Under the pieces are notes generated by a model, which was given only the letters and a program-made list of their open reading frames with translations, was not told the origin of the DNA and ran no database searches. DNA of 56,634 nucleotides, from assembly GCA_024398755.1 (NCBI GenBank), contig JAKSIQ010000008.1, positions 1-56,634 on the forward strand, in the 5' to 3' direction. This document shows, one piece after another, positions 37,397 through 47,493 of the stretch. The stretch is from Bacteroidaceae bacterium. Lineage in GTDB: Bacteria > Bacteroidota > Bacteroidia > Bacteroidales > Bacteroidaceae. A program made the translations under genes and the position numbers. Numbering within the stretch: the first letter of the stretch is position 1; every line of letters begins with the position of its first letter.

Positions 37397-38746
37397 ATGG
37401 ACAAGAATGGCATAATCACGTTTCTAAAGGAAAGATTCTTTTCCCGTTTCTCATTGGGAGCCGATGCCGCACCACAGGAGGAAGTTGGTGCCAACATACG
37501 CAAAAGCATTGAAATAAGAGGCACGAACCTTTGGGTTCTGATTCTGGCAATTTTCATTGCTTCGCTGGGTCTCAACATAAACAGTACGGCTGTAATAATA
37601 GGTGCCATGCTGATTTCACCACTCATGGGGCCTATCATAGGATTTGGATATTCGTTCGGTGTCTATGACATACAGCTGATGAGGGAATCGCTCCGGAACT
37701 TTCTGACTATGGTTGCCGTGAGTCTCATCACATCGACACTGTTTTTCCTGTTGCCCATTATCAGTTTTGACCAGAGCGAACTTCTGGCCAGAACCCAACC
37801 TACAACATTTGACATTCTCATTGCTCTTGTAGGTGGTCTTGCCGGCATGGTTGCACAGACACGCAAGGACCGCATAGGTACTGTCATTCCTGGTGTTGCA
37901 ATTGCTACAGCACTGATGCCCCCACTCTGCACGGTCGGTTACGGGTTGGCTACTTTCCAGATGCGTTTCATTTTGGGTGCGCTGTATCTTTTCACCATAA
38001 ACTGCATTTTCATTGCCCTGGCTGCATATATCGTGACCAAGATAATGAAGTACAAGTCTGTCGGTGAGTTGGAAATGCTCCAACGCAGAAAATACAAGAG
38101 CATAATGATCAGCGTGCTGGTGGTTATCACCATACCAAGTTTCATTATGGCTGTAGCCATAGTGAAAAGGTCGTCTTTTGAACAGAACAGCCGTCTTTTC
38201 ATAAACGAAGCCTTCAATTTTGACCAGACTGTGGTTGTAGATTCTCAGAGCGAATATCATTCCGGACGCAAGCCGTCGGTCATAGAAGTGCGTCTTTTCG
38301 GCGAGCCTTTAAGTCAGGATGTGCTTGACAATCTGCAAAGACAGATGGCTTTGGCCTACCATTTGCAGAATGTCGAACTCAAGGTACGTCAGTCAAAGGA
38401 CGGCAGTATTGACATTACTTCGCTGCAGAGCAGTTACGAAGACATTATCAAAGAAAAGAACCAGCAGATTGCACGGCTTCAGCAACAGTTGTCAATGACC
38501 AATATGGCCGATACGGTCGCAGTATCAGGCATGGCTCGTGAACTTGGCGTTTTTGTGCCTGGAATCAGCGGAATGTCGCTTTCAAAACACGTTGCATATG
38601 GAACCGATGGTACGCCGGTCGATACCACTTATATATGTATCATGCAGACCGATACCATGGCTGTTGAAAAACCGGATCAGACAATTCTGCGCCGTTGGCT
38701 TGAAAACCGTACCGGCTCCAGAAACATAAAGCTGATAGTTGAATAA
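37397..38746 (+). CDS. DUF389 / TIGR00341 family membrane protein
   Basis: A 449-residue inner-membrane protein. The start at 37397 (MDKNGIITF) is chosen because longer frames cross tRNA-Ser on the other strand. Residues about 40-240 carry six or so hydrophobic segments with the family signature STAVIIGAMLISPLMGPIIGFGYS and later TVIPGVAIATALMPPLCTVGYGLA, matching DUF389. A seventh segment (ISVLVVITIPSFIMAVAIV) leads to a soluble C-terminal half with a coiled coil (IIKEKNQQIARLQQQLS). Function in bacteria is unknown. mutS2 starts 6 bases after its stop, so the two are likely co-transcribed. Confidence 0.88.
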   Translation: MDKNGIITFLKERFFSRFSLGADAAPQEEVGANIRKSIEIRGTNLWVLILAIFIASLGLNINSTAVIIGAMLISPLMGPIIGFGYSFGVYDIQLMRESLRNFLTMVAVSLITSTLFFLLPIISFDQSELLARTQPTTFDILIALVGGLAGMVAQTRKDRIGTVIPGVAIATALMPPLCTVGYGLATFQMRFILGALYLFTINCIFIALAAYIVTKIMKYKSVGELEMLQRRKYKSIMISVLVVITIPSFIMAVAIVKRSSFEQNSRLFINEAFNFDQTVVVDSQSEYHSGRKPSVIEVRLFGEPLSQDVLDNLQRQMALAYHLQNVELKVRQSKDGSIDITSLQSSYEDIIKEKNQQIARLQQQLSMTNMADTVAVSGMARELGVFVPGISGMSLSKHVAYGTDGTPVDTTYICIMQTDTMAVEKPDQTILRRWLENRTGSRNIKLIVE

Positions 38747-38752
38747 TCCATT

Positions 38753-41290
38753 ATGATTTACCCGGATAACTACGAACATAAAGTCGGATTTGATGAGATA
38801 AGGCAGATGCTGGCCGAACGCTGCATTTGTGCTTTAGGTGTGCAGCAGGTTGATGAAATGGCATTCTGTACCGATTATGATACCATTGAACGCATGCTGG
38901 ACCAGACTATGGAGTATGCGGGTATAATCAGAGAGGGAAAGACTTTTCCGGACCAGAACTACTCTGATTTGAGCGAGGCTCTGACGCGCATTCGTGTAAT
39001 AGGCACATGGCTCGATGAAGCCGAACTGCTTGGTCTGTGGAAGTCATTGGAGTCAATCGGCGGCATAGTGACGTTCCTGACAAAAGACGAGAACCAGGGT
39101 CTATACCCCAGGCTTACCGAACTGGCTCAGGATGTCATGGTATTTCCGTCCATAATCCAGTCAATCAGCCACATACTGACCAAATTCGGCAAAATAAAGG
39201 ACAACGCATCGCCCGAACTTTACCGCATACGCATGGATCTGGCCAACACATCGTTCAGCATATCAAGGATTCTGGGCAGCATACTCAAGCAGGCTCAGAC
39301 TGACGGACTGGTTGAAAAGGACGCACAGCCTACCATGCGTGACGGACGTCTTGTATTGCCTGTCGCTCCTGCAATGAAACGCAAGATACGCGGCATTGTA
39401 CACGATGAATCGGCCACAGGAAAGACTGTCTTCATTGAACCGGAAGAGGTGGTCGAGGCCAACAACAGGATACGTGAACTTGAAGCTGACGAACGCCGCG
39501 AAGTGATTCGCATTCTTGTGGCGTTTGCCGATACTCTGAGACCGATGATTCCTGATGTCATGAATTCGTACCATTTCATGGCGCAGTTGGATTTCATAAG
39601 GGCAAAAGCCAGACTGACTGTCGATTTTGATGCTGCCAAACCTGTTCTGGAACACCATTCCATGATGGACTGGGTCATGGCTGTGCATCCACTTCTCAAG
39701 ATTTCACTTGCCAAGCATGACCGTACGGTTGTTCCGCTCGATTTGAAGCTTGACACTAAAAACAGCATACTGCTGATTTCCGGCCCTAATGCCGGCGGCA
39801 AATCCGTCTGTCTGAAGACGGCCGGACTGCTGCAGTACATGCTCCAGTGCGGCATTCCGGTGCCCATGCGTCCCAACAGCCATGCAGGAATCTTCAAGAG
39901 CCTGTTCATAGACATAGGTGACGAGCAGAGCATTGACAATGACCTGTCAACCTACTCCAGCCATCTGCTGAACATGAAGAACATGATCAAGTCTGCCGAT
40001 AACCGCAGTCTTGTCCTGATTGACGAATTCGGCAGCGGTACGGAACCGGGTATAGGCGGAGCCATTGCCGAAGCCGTGCTAAAACGCTTCAACAAGCTTC
40101 GCGTATTCGGTGTCATAACGACTCATTATCAGAACCTTAAACAGTATGCTGACAGCAACGAAGGAATAAGGAACGGTGCCATGCTGTATGACCGTCACCT
40201 TATGCAGCCGCTTTACATACTTCAAGTAGGTAATCCCGGCAGTTCATTTGCTGTAGAGATTGCACGCAAGATAGGCCTGCCGGAAGACATAATTGAAGAA
40301 GCCACACAGATTGTGGGACGCGATTATGTGAATGCCGACAAGTATCTGCAGGACATAGTCCGTGACAAGCGCTATTGGGAAAACAAACGCCAGAACGTGC
40401 ATGAGCTGGAAAAGCAGCTTGACCGTCAGATTGAGCAGCATCGTCAGGAACTGGAATCCATTGAGAAACAGCGCAAGACCATTATGCGTGAGGCCAAGGA
40501 GAAGGCTGACCAGCTTATCCAGGATTCGAACGCTATGATTGAGAATACAATCAGGACCATCAAGGAAGCTCAGGCCGACAGGGAACTGACACGCCTGGCA
40601 CGTCAGGAACTGACCGATTTCAAGGAAACCATTGAGCAGACTCAGACAGACAGCGAGAAGGATGATCAGATAAGACGCCAGATGCAGCGTATTCTTGAAA
40701 GCCAGGAACGCCGTCGCAAGCGCAAGGCCGAACAGCGCGAAAAGAAAGAGCAGCAGGCAAATGCCGCGTCGGCCCCCCAGCCTGCATTCCAGAGTACCGG
40801 AACGCAGACATCGGCACATGAGAAATTCCAGCCTGGCGATACTGTACGTCTTATAGGACAGACTGCGGTCGGTGAAGTGACACGGGTTGCAAAGAACGAC
40901 ATAACCGTTTCGTTCGGACAGATTACAAGCACCGTCAAGGCTTCACGCCTGGAACATGCCAAACCTGTTCAGGCAACCGGAACGAACCGGACTTACACAC
41001 ACATGAGCAAACAGACTCATGATGACATATACAACCGCAAACTGGCGTTCAAACCGGATATTGACGTTCGTGGAATGCGTGGTGATGAAGCCATTCAGAC
41101 AGTCATGCATTTCATTGACGATGCAACACTTATAGGCATGAGCCGCGTGCGTATTCTGCATGGGACAGGAAACGGAATATTGCGCAACCTTATCCGCCAG
41201 TACCTTCACACGGTTCCGGCAGTCAAGGATTATCATGACGAGCACATTCAGTTCGGCGGTCATGGCATTACCGTTGTTGATATCGGATAA
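38753..41290 (+). CDS. mutS2: Endonuclease MutS2
   Basis: An 845-residue MutS2. The lever/clamp region spans about 1-330; the ATPase follows with Walker A GPNAGGKS (344-351), LVLIDEFGSGTEPGIGG (Walker B) and VITTHYQNLK (His switch). A long coiled coil rich in Q/E/K covers about 530-670, then a low-complexity linker and a small beta KOW-like segment (FQPGDTVRLIGQTAVGEV). The C-terminal Smr nuclease domain (about 770-845) carries DVRGMRGDEAIQ and VRILHGTGNGILR. MutS2 limits recombination and, in some bacteria, splits collided ribosomes. Co-transcribed with the DUF389 gene and perhaps the SGNH gene 32 bases later. Confidence 0.96.
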   Translation: MIYPDNYEHKVGFDEIRQMLAERCICALGVQQVDEMAFCTDYDTIERMLDQTMEYAGIIREGKTFPDQNYSDLSEALTRIRVIGTWLDEAELLGLWKSLESIGGIVTFLTKDENQGLYPRLTELAQDVMVFPSIIQSISHILTKFGKIKDNASPELYRIRMDLANTSFSISRILGSILKQAQTDGLVEKDAQPTMRDGRLVLPVAPAMKRKIRGIVHDESATGKTVFIEPEEVVEANNRIRELEADERREVIRILVAFADTLRPMIPDVMNSYHFMAQLDFIRAKARLTVDFDAAKPVLEHHSMMDWVMAVHPLLKISLAKHDRTVVPLDLKLDTKNSILLISGPNAGGKSVCLKTAGLLQYMLQCGIPVPMRPNSHAGIFKSLFIDIGDEQSIDNDLSTYSSHLLNMKNMIKSADNRSLVLIDEFGSGTEPGIGGAIAEAVLKRFNKLRVFGVITTHYQNLKQYADSNEGIRNGAMLYDRHLMQPLYILQVGNPGSSFAVEIARKIGLPEDIIEEATQIVGRDYVNADKYLQDIVRDKRYWENKRQNVHELEKQLDRQIEQHRQELESIEKQRKTIMREAKEKADQLIQDSNAMIENTIRTIKEAQADRELTRLARQELTDFKETIEQTQTDSEKDDQIRRQMQRILESQERRRKRKAEQREKKEQQANAASAPQPAFQSTGTQTSAHEKFQPGDTVRLIGQTAVGEVTRVAKNDITVSFGQITSTVKASRLEHAKPVQATGTNRTYTHMSKQTHDDIYNRKLAFKPDIDVRGMRGDEAIQTVMHFIDDATLIGMSRVRILHGTGNGILRNLIRQYLHTVPAVKDYHDEHIQFGGHGITVVDIG

Positions 41291-41322
41291 AATAATGATT
41301 ACTAACCAATTATATTAAATAT

Positions 41323-42540
41323 ATGAAACTTCAGACAAATTTGGTAATGGCAGTCATTGCACTGTTCTCATTTTCAAATGCCAATGCCGGCAAGCATTGG
41401 GTTGCAACATGGGCCACTGCAGAACAGGTTGTAGAACCGCATAACTGCCCCCCAGCCCCCGGTCTTGAGGGAAATTCGATACGTCAGATTGTACAGACTT
41501 CAATAAGCGGCAAGACCGTAAGGGTCAAGTTCTCGAATGAAATGAGCAAGGTGCCTGTTGAAATCAATGCTGCCGAGATTGCACTGGCTCTGACTGCCGG
41601 AGCAAGTTGCGACATTGACGAGGCTTCAAGCGTAAGCCTGACTTTCGGTGGCAATAAAAGCATCACCATTGAACCGGGACAGCTGGTCACATCGGACCCC
41701 GTAAAATTCCCAATGTCAACACGTCAGAATGTTGCCATTACAATGCACATGGGCAAGGCTTCATCGACCGATGTTACAGGACATCCGGGCTCACGTACCG
41801 ATTCGTACATTGCCGTCGGTCAGACAAGCGACTTCACTGATGCTGTCAAGACCGCACACTGGTACATAATCAACGCCATTGAGGTGATGGCCGAGAAGAA
41901 CGCATGTGCCATTGTGGCTCTCGGTAACTCAATTACTGACGGCCGCGGTACCACAACCAACGGTCAGGACCGCTGGACCGACAATCTGTCACGCCGCCTG
42001 CTTCAGAATAAAAAGACCAGCCGCATTTCGGTACTCAACATGGGTCTTGGCGGCAACTGTATACTTAACGGTGGCCTTGGCCCGACAGCCCGCAGCCGTT
42101 ACACCCGTGACCTTTTCCAGCAGGAAGGTGTACGTTATGTGATTCTGTTTGAAGGTGTCAACGATCTTGGCGGCTTTGGCGATGCAGAAAAGAAGGCTGA
42201 CCAGATAATTGAAGTGTGGAGCCAGATTGCCAACGAAGCTCATGAGCTTGGCATTTATGTGATTGGCGCACCTGTAATGCCGTTCAAAGGCAACAACTAC
42301 TACAGCGAGAATCACGAGGCAGGCCGTCAGAAACTGAACGAATGGATACGCACCACAGACCTGTTTGACGGCGTCATTGATTTCGATGCCGCTATGGTTG
42401 ACCCTGAAGACCCTATCCGTCTGAACAAGGCATATCTGTTTGAAAACGACTACCTCCACCCGAATGCCGACGGTTATCAGCAGATGGGTAACTGCATCGA
42501 CCTGTCACTCTTCGAGCGCAAAGGTCCCTGGAAGAAATAA
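41323..42540 (+). CDS. Secreted SGNH/GDSL hydrolase
   Basis: A 405-residue secreted esterase-type enzyme with a signal peptide (MKLQTNLVMAVIALFSFSNANA). An N-terminal beta-sandwich (about 25-185, WVATWATAEQ...) precedes the SGNH domain: block I GNSITDG with the nucleophile Ser, block II Gly in LGGN, block III GVNDL, and block V DYLHP with the catalytic Asp/His. This two-domain layout is common in lipase/acyl-hydrolase and carbohydrate esterases of Bacteroidota. With GH115 and GH43 genes close by, de-acetylation of xylan is a fair inference, not shown. It lies 32 bases after mutS2 and ends one base before the convergent GH115 gene. Confidence 0.88.
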   Translation: MKLQTNLVMAVIALFSFSNANAGKHWVATWATAEQVVEPHNCPPAPGLEGNSIRQIVQTSISGKTVRVKFSNEMSKVPVEINAAEIALALTAGASCDIDEASSVSLTFGGNKSITIEPGQLVTSDPVKFPMSTRQNVAITMHMGKASSTDVTGHPGSRTDSYIAVGQTSDFTDAVKTAHWYIINAIEVMAEKNACAIVALGNSITDGRGTTTNGQDRWTDNLSRRLLQNKKTSRISVLNMGLGGNCILNGGLGPTARSRYTRDLFQQEGVRYVILFEGVNDLGGFGDAEKKADQIIEVWSQIANEAHELGIYVIGAPVMPFKGNNYYSENHEAGRQKLNEWIRTTDLFDGVIDFDAAMVDPEDPIRLNKAYLFENDYLHPNADGYQQMGNCIDLSLFERKGPWKK

Positions 42541-42541
42541 T

Positions 42542-45088
42542 TTATTCGCGAGTAACGGGTGACTCTGTGCCGAACAGGAACTGTGTCTGGTAGCCGCCAA
42601 GGTCTATGACGAACTTTTCGAAGACCGATGCGGGTTCAATCGGACGGATGGTCAGCGTGTGTTCGCCGGCTGCCAGCTTGCCCAGTTCCACAGTGCTTTC
42701 AACAACGCGCTTGGCTACAGTCGGATAGTAGATTGAGTACTGGTTGGCCGGTTCCTCGTTAAGACGTGAGTTGAAGTTCACCTCCTGCTCCTGCCCGCCG
42801 TCAATGCTGATCATGAAGCGGTGGCCCTCAAGACGTGCGAATGCAAGAGTTGATTTCTGGGCAATGAGCAGAGTGGCATTGTCTGATCCGGTAGTGACAT
42901 TGAACTTGTAGTTCAGCGTGGCACCATCTGTAGCGGCGGTATATGGGAACAATGCAACGCCGCCAAGCGTACGTCCCATGTAAGGGATTATTTCCCAAGC
43001 GGCATCACCCGACTTGTTTCCTGTAGCGGAATAGAAATGTGGAGCCTCCATGATGACGGTTCCATTCTTTTCGGTGAACACATAACCGCCGGGCACGCTG
43101 TCGTTATCAACCAGTCTGGTGCGCGGAGCGGTATCGGCACGGAAGTTGTCGTTCCACGATGTGTAGCCTATGTGTTTCTGTGTCATCATTCCGTTCCACT
43201 TGCCGTCAGCCATGTCCTCGTTGTAGGCGCGGTTCAGTTCCTTGTCACGTGCAAAGGTCTGCTGTACGCGGTCTGCCCAGTAATTGGCTTCAGGATTGTT
43301 CTCTCTTGAAAGTTTCTGGTTCATTGCGGCCGCATAGTACATGTCATAAAGGTTGGCCATTGCCTGAACCGGGAACAGAATTATCTGCTGGTATGCGTCC
43401 TTGTACGGGTCTTCAAGGGTCATGAACTGACGTGTTGCCTCAAGCTCCAGACGTGCCCAGTCATCGCATACGCGGCGGAATTCACCGCTTTCCAGATTGT
43501 ATGTACGTGCATCAAGCATTTCAGGAGTGACGCGACCTGCATATTTGCTGTACAGATTCAGAATGCGGCAGGCTTCCTTTGCCTGATTCTGGCCGAATGT
43601 CTGCGAGCAGAACTCTTCGGTATGTTCAAGCAGTGTCGATGCGTTGTATTCCAGCGGATTCCATGCCATGTCAAGGAACAGCTGGATAGGATATTCCATA
43701 GGCTTGAGGTCACCTACATTCAGCACCCAGAGTTTGTCAACACCATAACGGTATGTAAGCTGCATCTGTTCCCACAGGTTCTGGACCGGAGTAATGTTTA
43801 GCCATTTCGAGTTACGCGGCGCACCCACATAGTCAACATGGTAATACATGCCCCACCCGCCTTTATGCAGACGTTCCTGCTCGTTTGGAAGCTTGCGTAC
43901 ATCGCCCCAGTTGTCATCGCTGATAAGTATTATGACATCGTCAGGCACGCGCAGTCCCTTGTTGTAGTACAGCTGGACTTCCTTGTAAAGTGCCCATACC
44001 TGAGGACGCTGCTCGGGCTTCTTGCCGGTTACCTCCTTTATAATCTGACGCTGGTCTGCAAACAGTCCTTCAAGCATTCTGATGTTATCTTCGTCGCTGC
44101 CTGCCAGTCCGGCATCGCCGTCACCGCGCATGCCTATGGTAATCAGGTCTTCGTTGTTCTTTGAACGCTCCACGCCTTCACGGAAGAAGCGTTGCAGTTC
44201 CTCCTTGTTCTTGGTGTAATCCCATATACCGCCATATGCCTTCGGATTGCGTGCCCATTCCTGATGGTTGCGTGCCATAGGTTCATGATGGCTGGTGCCC
44301 ATTATGATGCCCATATCATCGGCTGTCTTCGAGTTCTCCGGGTCATCGGCATAGAAGGCCCAGTCCCACATGGCGGGCCACATGAAGTTGCCGCGCAGTC
44401 TGAGAATCAGTTCAAAGCAGTCTGCATAGAACTCATGACCTCCGCGTTCGGTGCCGTAATGATTTTTTACCCAACTGGTAAGGCATGGAGCTTCATCGTT
44501 CAGGAATATGCCACGGTAACGTACGGCAGGTTCGCCGGCTGTATATGTTCCGTTCTTCAAATACAGATTTTCCTGTCTGGTAACAGGTACATCGGCCCAG
44601 AAATACCAGGGCGAAACGCCCATCTGTTCAGAAAGTTCATAAATGCCGTAAATTGTGCCGCGACGGTCACTTCCGGCAATGACCAGAGCCTTGTCAACGC
44701 CTTTCAATGGCTGGTCAACCATGGTCATTATATACTTTTCAGTTTTGCCTTTAAGGTCTTTCTCGTTGATTTTCTTTGACTTGACAATCTGCTTGATATA
44801 CTTGCTGTCAAGTGATCCTACAATTACCAGACCACCCTGCACAGGCTCGTTCACAATCTGTGCCTGAGTACCGGTTACGGCTGCAAAGTCCTTCTGGAGT
44901 GATTTCAGAGCTATCTGAATGCCTATGTTGTCGGCTGGGTCAACAAGCAGCTGTACAGCCGGTCTGCCGTTCTCAATGACGGCGAAACTGTTTTCTTCTT
45001 TCTGCAGCAATGCAATTCCCTTGTTGTCGATGGCATTGGCAAGCAATGTGCATGCGGCAAGCGCAAGTGTAAGGATAGTTTTTCTCAT
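42542..45088 (-). CDS. GH115 family alpha-glucuronidase
   Basis: An 848-residue secreted enzyme (signal MRKTILTLALAACTLLANA). The GH115 pattern is clear: RGTIYGIYELSEQMGVSPWYFWADVP, VRYRGIFLNDEAPCLTSW, HEFYADCFELILRLRGNFMWPAMWDWAFYADDPEN, MGTSHHEPMARNHQEW and TIGMRGDGD, then WALYKEVQLYYNKG and ILISDDNWGDVRKLP. GH115 enzymes remove 4-O-methyl-glucuronic acid from xylan, including internal residues. The C-terminal 170 residues form the usual beta-sandwich. Start 45088 follows a TATATTAGC box (45116-45124). It converges with the SGNH gene. Confidence 0.93.
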   Translation of the reverse strand: MRKTILTLALAACTLLANAIDNKGIALLQKEENSFAVIENGRPAVQLLVDPADNIGIQIALKSLQKDFAAVTGTQAQIVNEPVQGGLVIVGSLDSKYIKQIVKSKKINEKDLKGKTEKYIMTMVDQPLKGVDKALVIAGSDRRGTIYGIYELSEQMGVSPWYFWADVPVTRQENLYLKNGTYTAGEPAVRYRGIFLNDEAPCLTSWVKNHYGTERGGHEFYADCFELILRLRGNFMWPAMWDWAFYADDPENSKTADDMGIIMGTSHHEPMARNHQEWARNPKAYGGIWDYTKNKEELQRFFREGVERSKNNEDLITIGMRGDGDAGLAGSDEDNIRMLEGLFADQRQIIKEVTGKKPEQRPQVWALYKEVQLYYNKGLRVPDDVIILISDDNWGDVRKLPNEQERLHKGGWGMYYHVDYVGAPRNSKWLNITPVQNLWEQMQLTYRYGVDKLWVLNVGDLKPMEYPIQLFLDMAWNPLEYNASTLLEHTEEFCSQTFGQNQAKEACRILNLYSKYAGRVTPEMLDARTYNLESGEFRRVCDDWARLELEATRQFMTLEDPYKDAYQQIILFPVQAMANLYDMYYAAAMNQKLSRENNPEANYWADRVQQTFARDKELNRAYNEDMADGKWNGMMTQKHIGYTSWNDNFRADTAPRTRLVDNDSVPGGYVFTEKNGTVIMEAPHFYSATGNKSGDAAWEIIPYMGRTLGGVALFPYTAATDGATLNYKFNVTTGSDNATLLIAQKSTLAFARLEGHRFMISIDGGQEQEVNFNSRLNEEPANQYSIYYPTVAKRVVESTVELGKLAAGEHTLTIRPIEPASVFEKFVIDLGGYQTQFLFGTESPVTRE

Positions 45089-45127
45089 ATAGGTTAAGCA
45101 ATTGATTTCCAAAACGCTAATATAGTA

Positions 45128-45895
45128 TTACGAATGTTGTCCGCCAAATATGCGCAGCTCAAATTCTCCACAAATTGCCATGCGGTCATCTTTTACGGCA
45201 AGCGCACCCAGAATGTCACTGTTTGCGGCGCACAGGTCTATGACCGGCTGCAGGTCTTCAACTGTCTTTATCCTGTTTGCCATTGCGGTAGCGTAACTGT
45301 CGGCAAGCAGAACATCCTTGCACACTATCATCATGGCATCGGCCCTGCCGAAACTCAGTGAAGGGCCTATTGTGCCGCTCGAAGTGCATATTCCAAGAGG
45401 GAAAGCCGATTCCGGTATATGTATTCCAACTTTTTCGGAAAGCGGAGACTGGCCGGCAAAGACTGATATGTCAAGGTCGTGCGAGACTTTTGCGTAAATG
45501 TCTCCCCCATTCTCCACAACAACGTCAGTGCAGCCGAAACGCTGGCACAGGGCATCGGCCACCAGTTTGTCAAAGGCCCCCGCCACGGCACTCATGGGAC
45601 CGATTCCAGTTCTGGCCGATGCCTCCGACATGAAACGGAATATGAGCGGCGCTTCAGACCGGGGATTGTAAGGAACGAGTGAAGTCCTGTACTGCGGATC
45701 GGTTTCCAGATATGCGTCCATGTCGGCGCGCATCTGCCTGACAATGTCCAGAGCGTACTGCTGCATAGAAGACGAATAGGAGCCGGCATCGGTTCCTATC
45801 CAGAGATCCGTTTCCTTGTAACTTACTGAAAACGGTTTAAGTATGTTGTCAGAAAACTGTTTGCGGTATGTTCTGTCCTTGTACTCCATTTGCAT
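45128..45895 (-). CDS. UPF0280 / COG2122 ApbE-like protein
   Basis: A 255-residue protein of the UPF0280 family (ApbE-like fold). Family-like segments are RTGIGPMSAVAGAFDKLVADAL, VVVENGGDIYAKV, SLSFGRADAMMIVCKDVLLADSYATAMANRI. The ATG at 45895 is preferred over an upstream GTG at 45904 (45889 is also possible). In methanogens a COG2122 protein is needed, with COG1900 and a NIL-ferredoxin, for homocysteine formation without the usual acylated-homoserine route; here it is the third gene of exactly that trio (19-base gap). Its biochemical step is unresolved. Confidence 0.85.
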   Translation of the reverse strand: MQMEYKDRTYRKQFSDNILKPFSVSYKETDLWIGTDAGSYSSSMQQYALDIVRQMRADMDAYLETDPQYRTSLVPYNPRSEAPLIFRFMSEASARTGIGPMSAVAGAFDKLVADALCQRFGCTDVVVENGGDIYAKVSHDLDISVFAGQSPLSEKVGIHIPESAFPLGICTSSGTIGPSLSFGRADAMMIVCKDVLLADSYATAMANRIKTVEDLQPVIDLCAANSDILGALAVKDDRMAICGEFELRIFGGQHS

Positions 45896-45914
45896 GGGTG
45901 GCACTTCAGCTGAA

Positions 45915-46325
45915 TCAGCCGAAAACGTCCATAGAGAAAAGATGCAGCGGGCATGCCTTCAGACACAGCTTGCAGGCTACGCATTTGTCAGGATTGAACT
46001 TGAGTTTCCAGTCCGGAGCCTGAATTGTAAGCGCGCCTGACAGGCATGATGATGTGCATGTTCCACAGTCAGTGCACAAATCTCCGTTCCAGGTGATCTT
46101 GCTGCCGAGTGTGCTGACTTCAATTCCGCAACTCTCAATATATTTGACCGCTTCCTTGATTCTTTTGGCATCGGCCACAAGCTCAACAATCATACGTCCA
46201 CCCTGGTCGCCTTTGACATTGGCTTTGAGGATGTTGGTTACAACGTCAAATTTCTTGACTATGTCATATATAACCGGCTTCTGAGTGCTTTCAGGAGGGA
46301 AATTCAGTACTATTCTCTTTTCCAT
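45915..46325 (-). CDS. NIL-domain ferredoxin of homocysteine synthesis
   Basis: A 136-residue protein. Residues 1-75 are a NIL domain (KRIVLNFPPESTQKPVIYDIVKKFDVVTNILKA...), also found in methionine transporters; residues 83-130 hold two [4Fe-4S] motifs, CTDCGTCTSSC and CVACKLCLKACP. The ATG at 46325 is preferred over a TTG at 46346 that overlaps the previous gene. This NIL-2[4Fe-4S] fusion is the partner of COG1900 in anaerobic homocysteine biosynthesis and probably delivers electrons for the reductive sulfur-transfer step on aspartate semialdehyde. Middle gene of the operon. Confidence 0.9.
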   Translation of the reverse strand: MEKRIVLNFPPESTQKPVIYDIVKKFDVVTNILKANVKGDQGGRMIVELVADAKRIKEAVKYIESCGIEVSTLGSKITWNGDLCTDCGTCTSSCLSGALTIQAPDWKLKFNPDKCVACKLCLKACPLHLFSMDVFG

Positions 46326-46329
46326 AGCT

Positions 46330-47472
46330 TCAAAGATTTTCTTCAAGTGACTTAATGCTTCTGTTGGCAGGCATCGGACGTACGGGCGCCGTCAGCTGGA
46401 ATTCGCCGCGTTCTATCCATCCCTTCAGAATATCTGCAATCTCACGTGCACGGGCAAGGCTTGAAAGTGGAGCCGTGTGAATCTTGTGGCCGGCAAATTC
46501 AATCTCGCCGCTGCGAAGTGCTGCATAATTGGTTGTTCCAATCAGTTTGAAATCATCACCATAGTCTTCAATGTATGTTTCAATCTGTTCGTTGCGTATC
46601 GATACGCGTGCTGCCATATCTTCATCAAGAACAGGAATCGGAACACCTATGCCAACATACATTGTCACACCGTATTTTTCAAAATAGGCACCACGCAGGA
46701 AACGGCTGTTCATTTCACGCATTTCACCTGCTACGGCTATGGTACGGGAACCGCCCATTGGCACGCCGAACTTGTTCACTGGTTTTGATGTGTTGAACTG
46801 TGTGCCGTTATATGTGACATAGCCCTGGGCTCCGGCAAGGAATATCCTGGTACCAAGTCCTATGGTACGGCATTCCGGGTCATTCAGAAGCGGTGAAAGT
46901 TCACCGGCCGAACTGTAAGACGCATTCTTGAAATTAGGCAGAAGCGTTCCCATATATGTGTAGCGTATGCGGTCGCTCGAATTGACAGCTACGTTATAGT
47001 TCTGGTAAGCATTGCGGGGATTCGAAAGAATGGCCTCGTTCATTGTCTCCAGTGACACGTTGGTCTTTATGTGGGTTCTGGGATAACAGTCGGTACCCTT
47101 TGCCCAGGCCTCAAGAACAACGCTCTTTCCGTCAATAAGTTCCTGGATTATATGTGCGCCACCGTAATCGGGTCTCTGTGGATTGCAGTCTGTAGCACCG
47201 ACAAATGTGTCAACGGCAGCAAGACCACCGCTTACAGGAACACCGTTCAGTTCTATGCGCTCCATTCTGATTGGAGGAGTGGCATGACCGAAGTTCAGAA
47301 TAGCTCCAGAAGAACACATGGCGCCGAAGGTTGCTGTTGTAACAACATCCACTTTGTTCAAAATCTCCTTTGGGCTCATAGTGCGTGCCATCTCGGAAAC
47401 CTGTTCTGCGGTCAACACTACGGCTTTGCCCTTGCGGATTTTCTCGTTGATTTCTTCGTACGTCTTTTCCAT
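46330..47472 (-). CDS. COG1900/DUF39 homocysteine biosynthesis protein
   Basis: A 380-residue DUF39 protein, proposed in methanogens and sulfate reducers to convert aspartate semialdehyde and sulfide to homocysteine. Conserved cysteines at residues 53 (TFGAMCSSG) and 129 (KGTDCYPR), counting from the ATG at 47472, match the pair I recall as implicated in persulfide chemistry of the methanogen homologue. Other family segments are GHATPPIRMERIELNGV, ATDCNPQRPDYGGAH and GTRIFLAGAQGYV. The tandem CBS domains of the Methanosarcina version are absent. First gene of a three-gene operon with its own well-formed promoter. Confidence 0.9.
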   Translation of the reverse strand: MEKTYEEINEKIRKGKAVVLTAEQVSEMARTMSPKEILNKVDVVTTATFGAMCSSGAILNFGHATPPIRMERIELNGVPVSGGLAAVDTFVGATDCNPQRPDYGGAHIIQELIDGKSVVLEAWAKGTDCYPRTHIKTNVSLETMNEAILSNPRNAYQNYNVAVNSSDRIRYTYMGTLLPNFKNASYSSAGELSPLLNDPECRTIGLGTRIFLAGAQGYVTYNGTQFNTSKPVNKFGVPMGGSRTIAVAGEMREMNSRFLRGAYFEKYGVTMYVGIGVPIPVLDEDMAARVSIRNEQIETYIEDYGDDFKLIGTTNYAALRSGEIEFAGHKIHTAPLSSLARAREIADILKGWIERGEFQLTAPVRPMPANRSIKSLEENL

Positions 47473-47493
47473 GTGCAAAAAGTTTATTACGGC

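Noticed and set aside
34895-45088. Polysaccharide utilisation locus
   Set aside because: Glycoside hydrolases are interspersed with tRNA-Ser, a DUF389 gene and mutS2, and no SusC/SusD pair or sensor-regulator is present.
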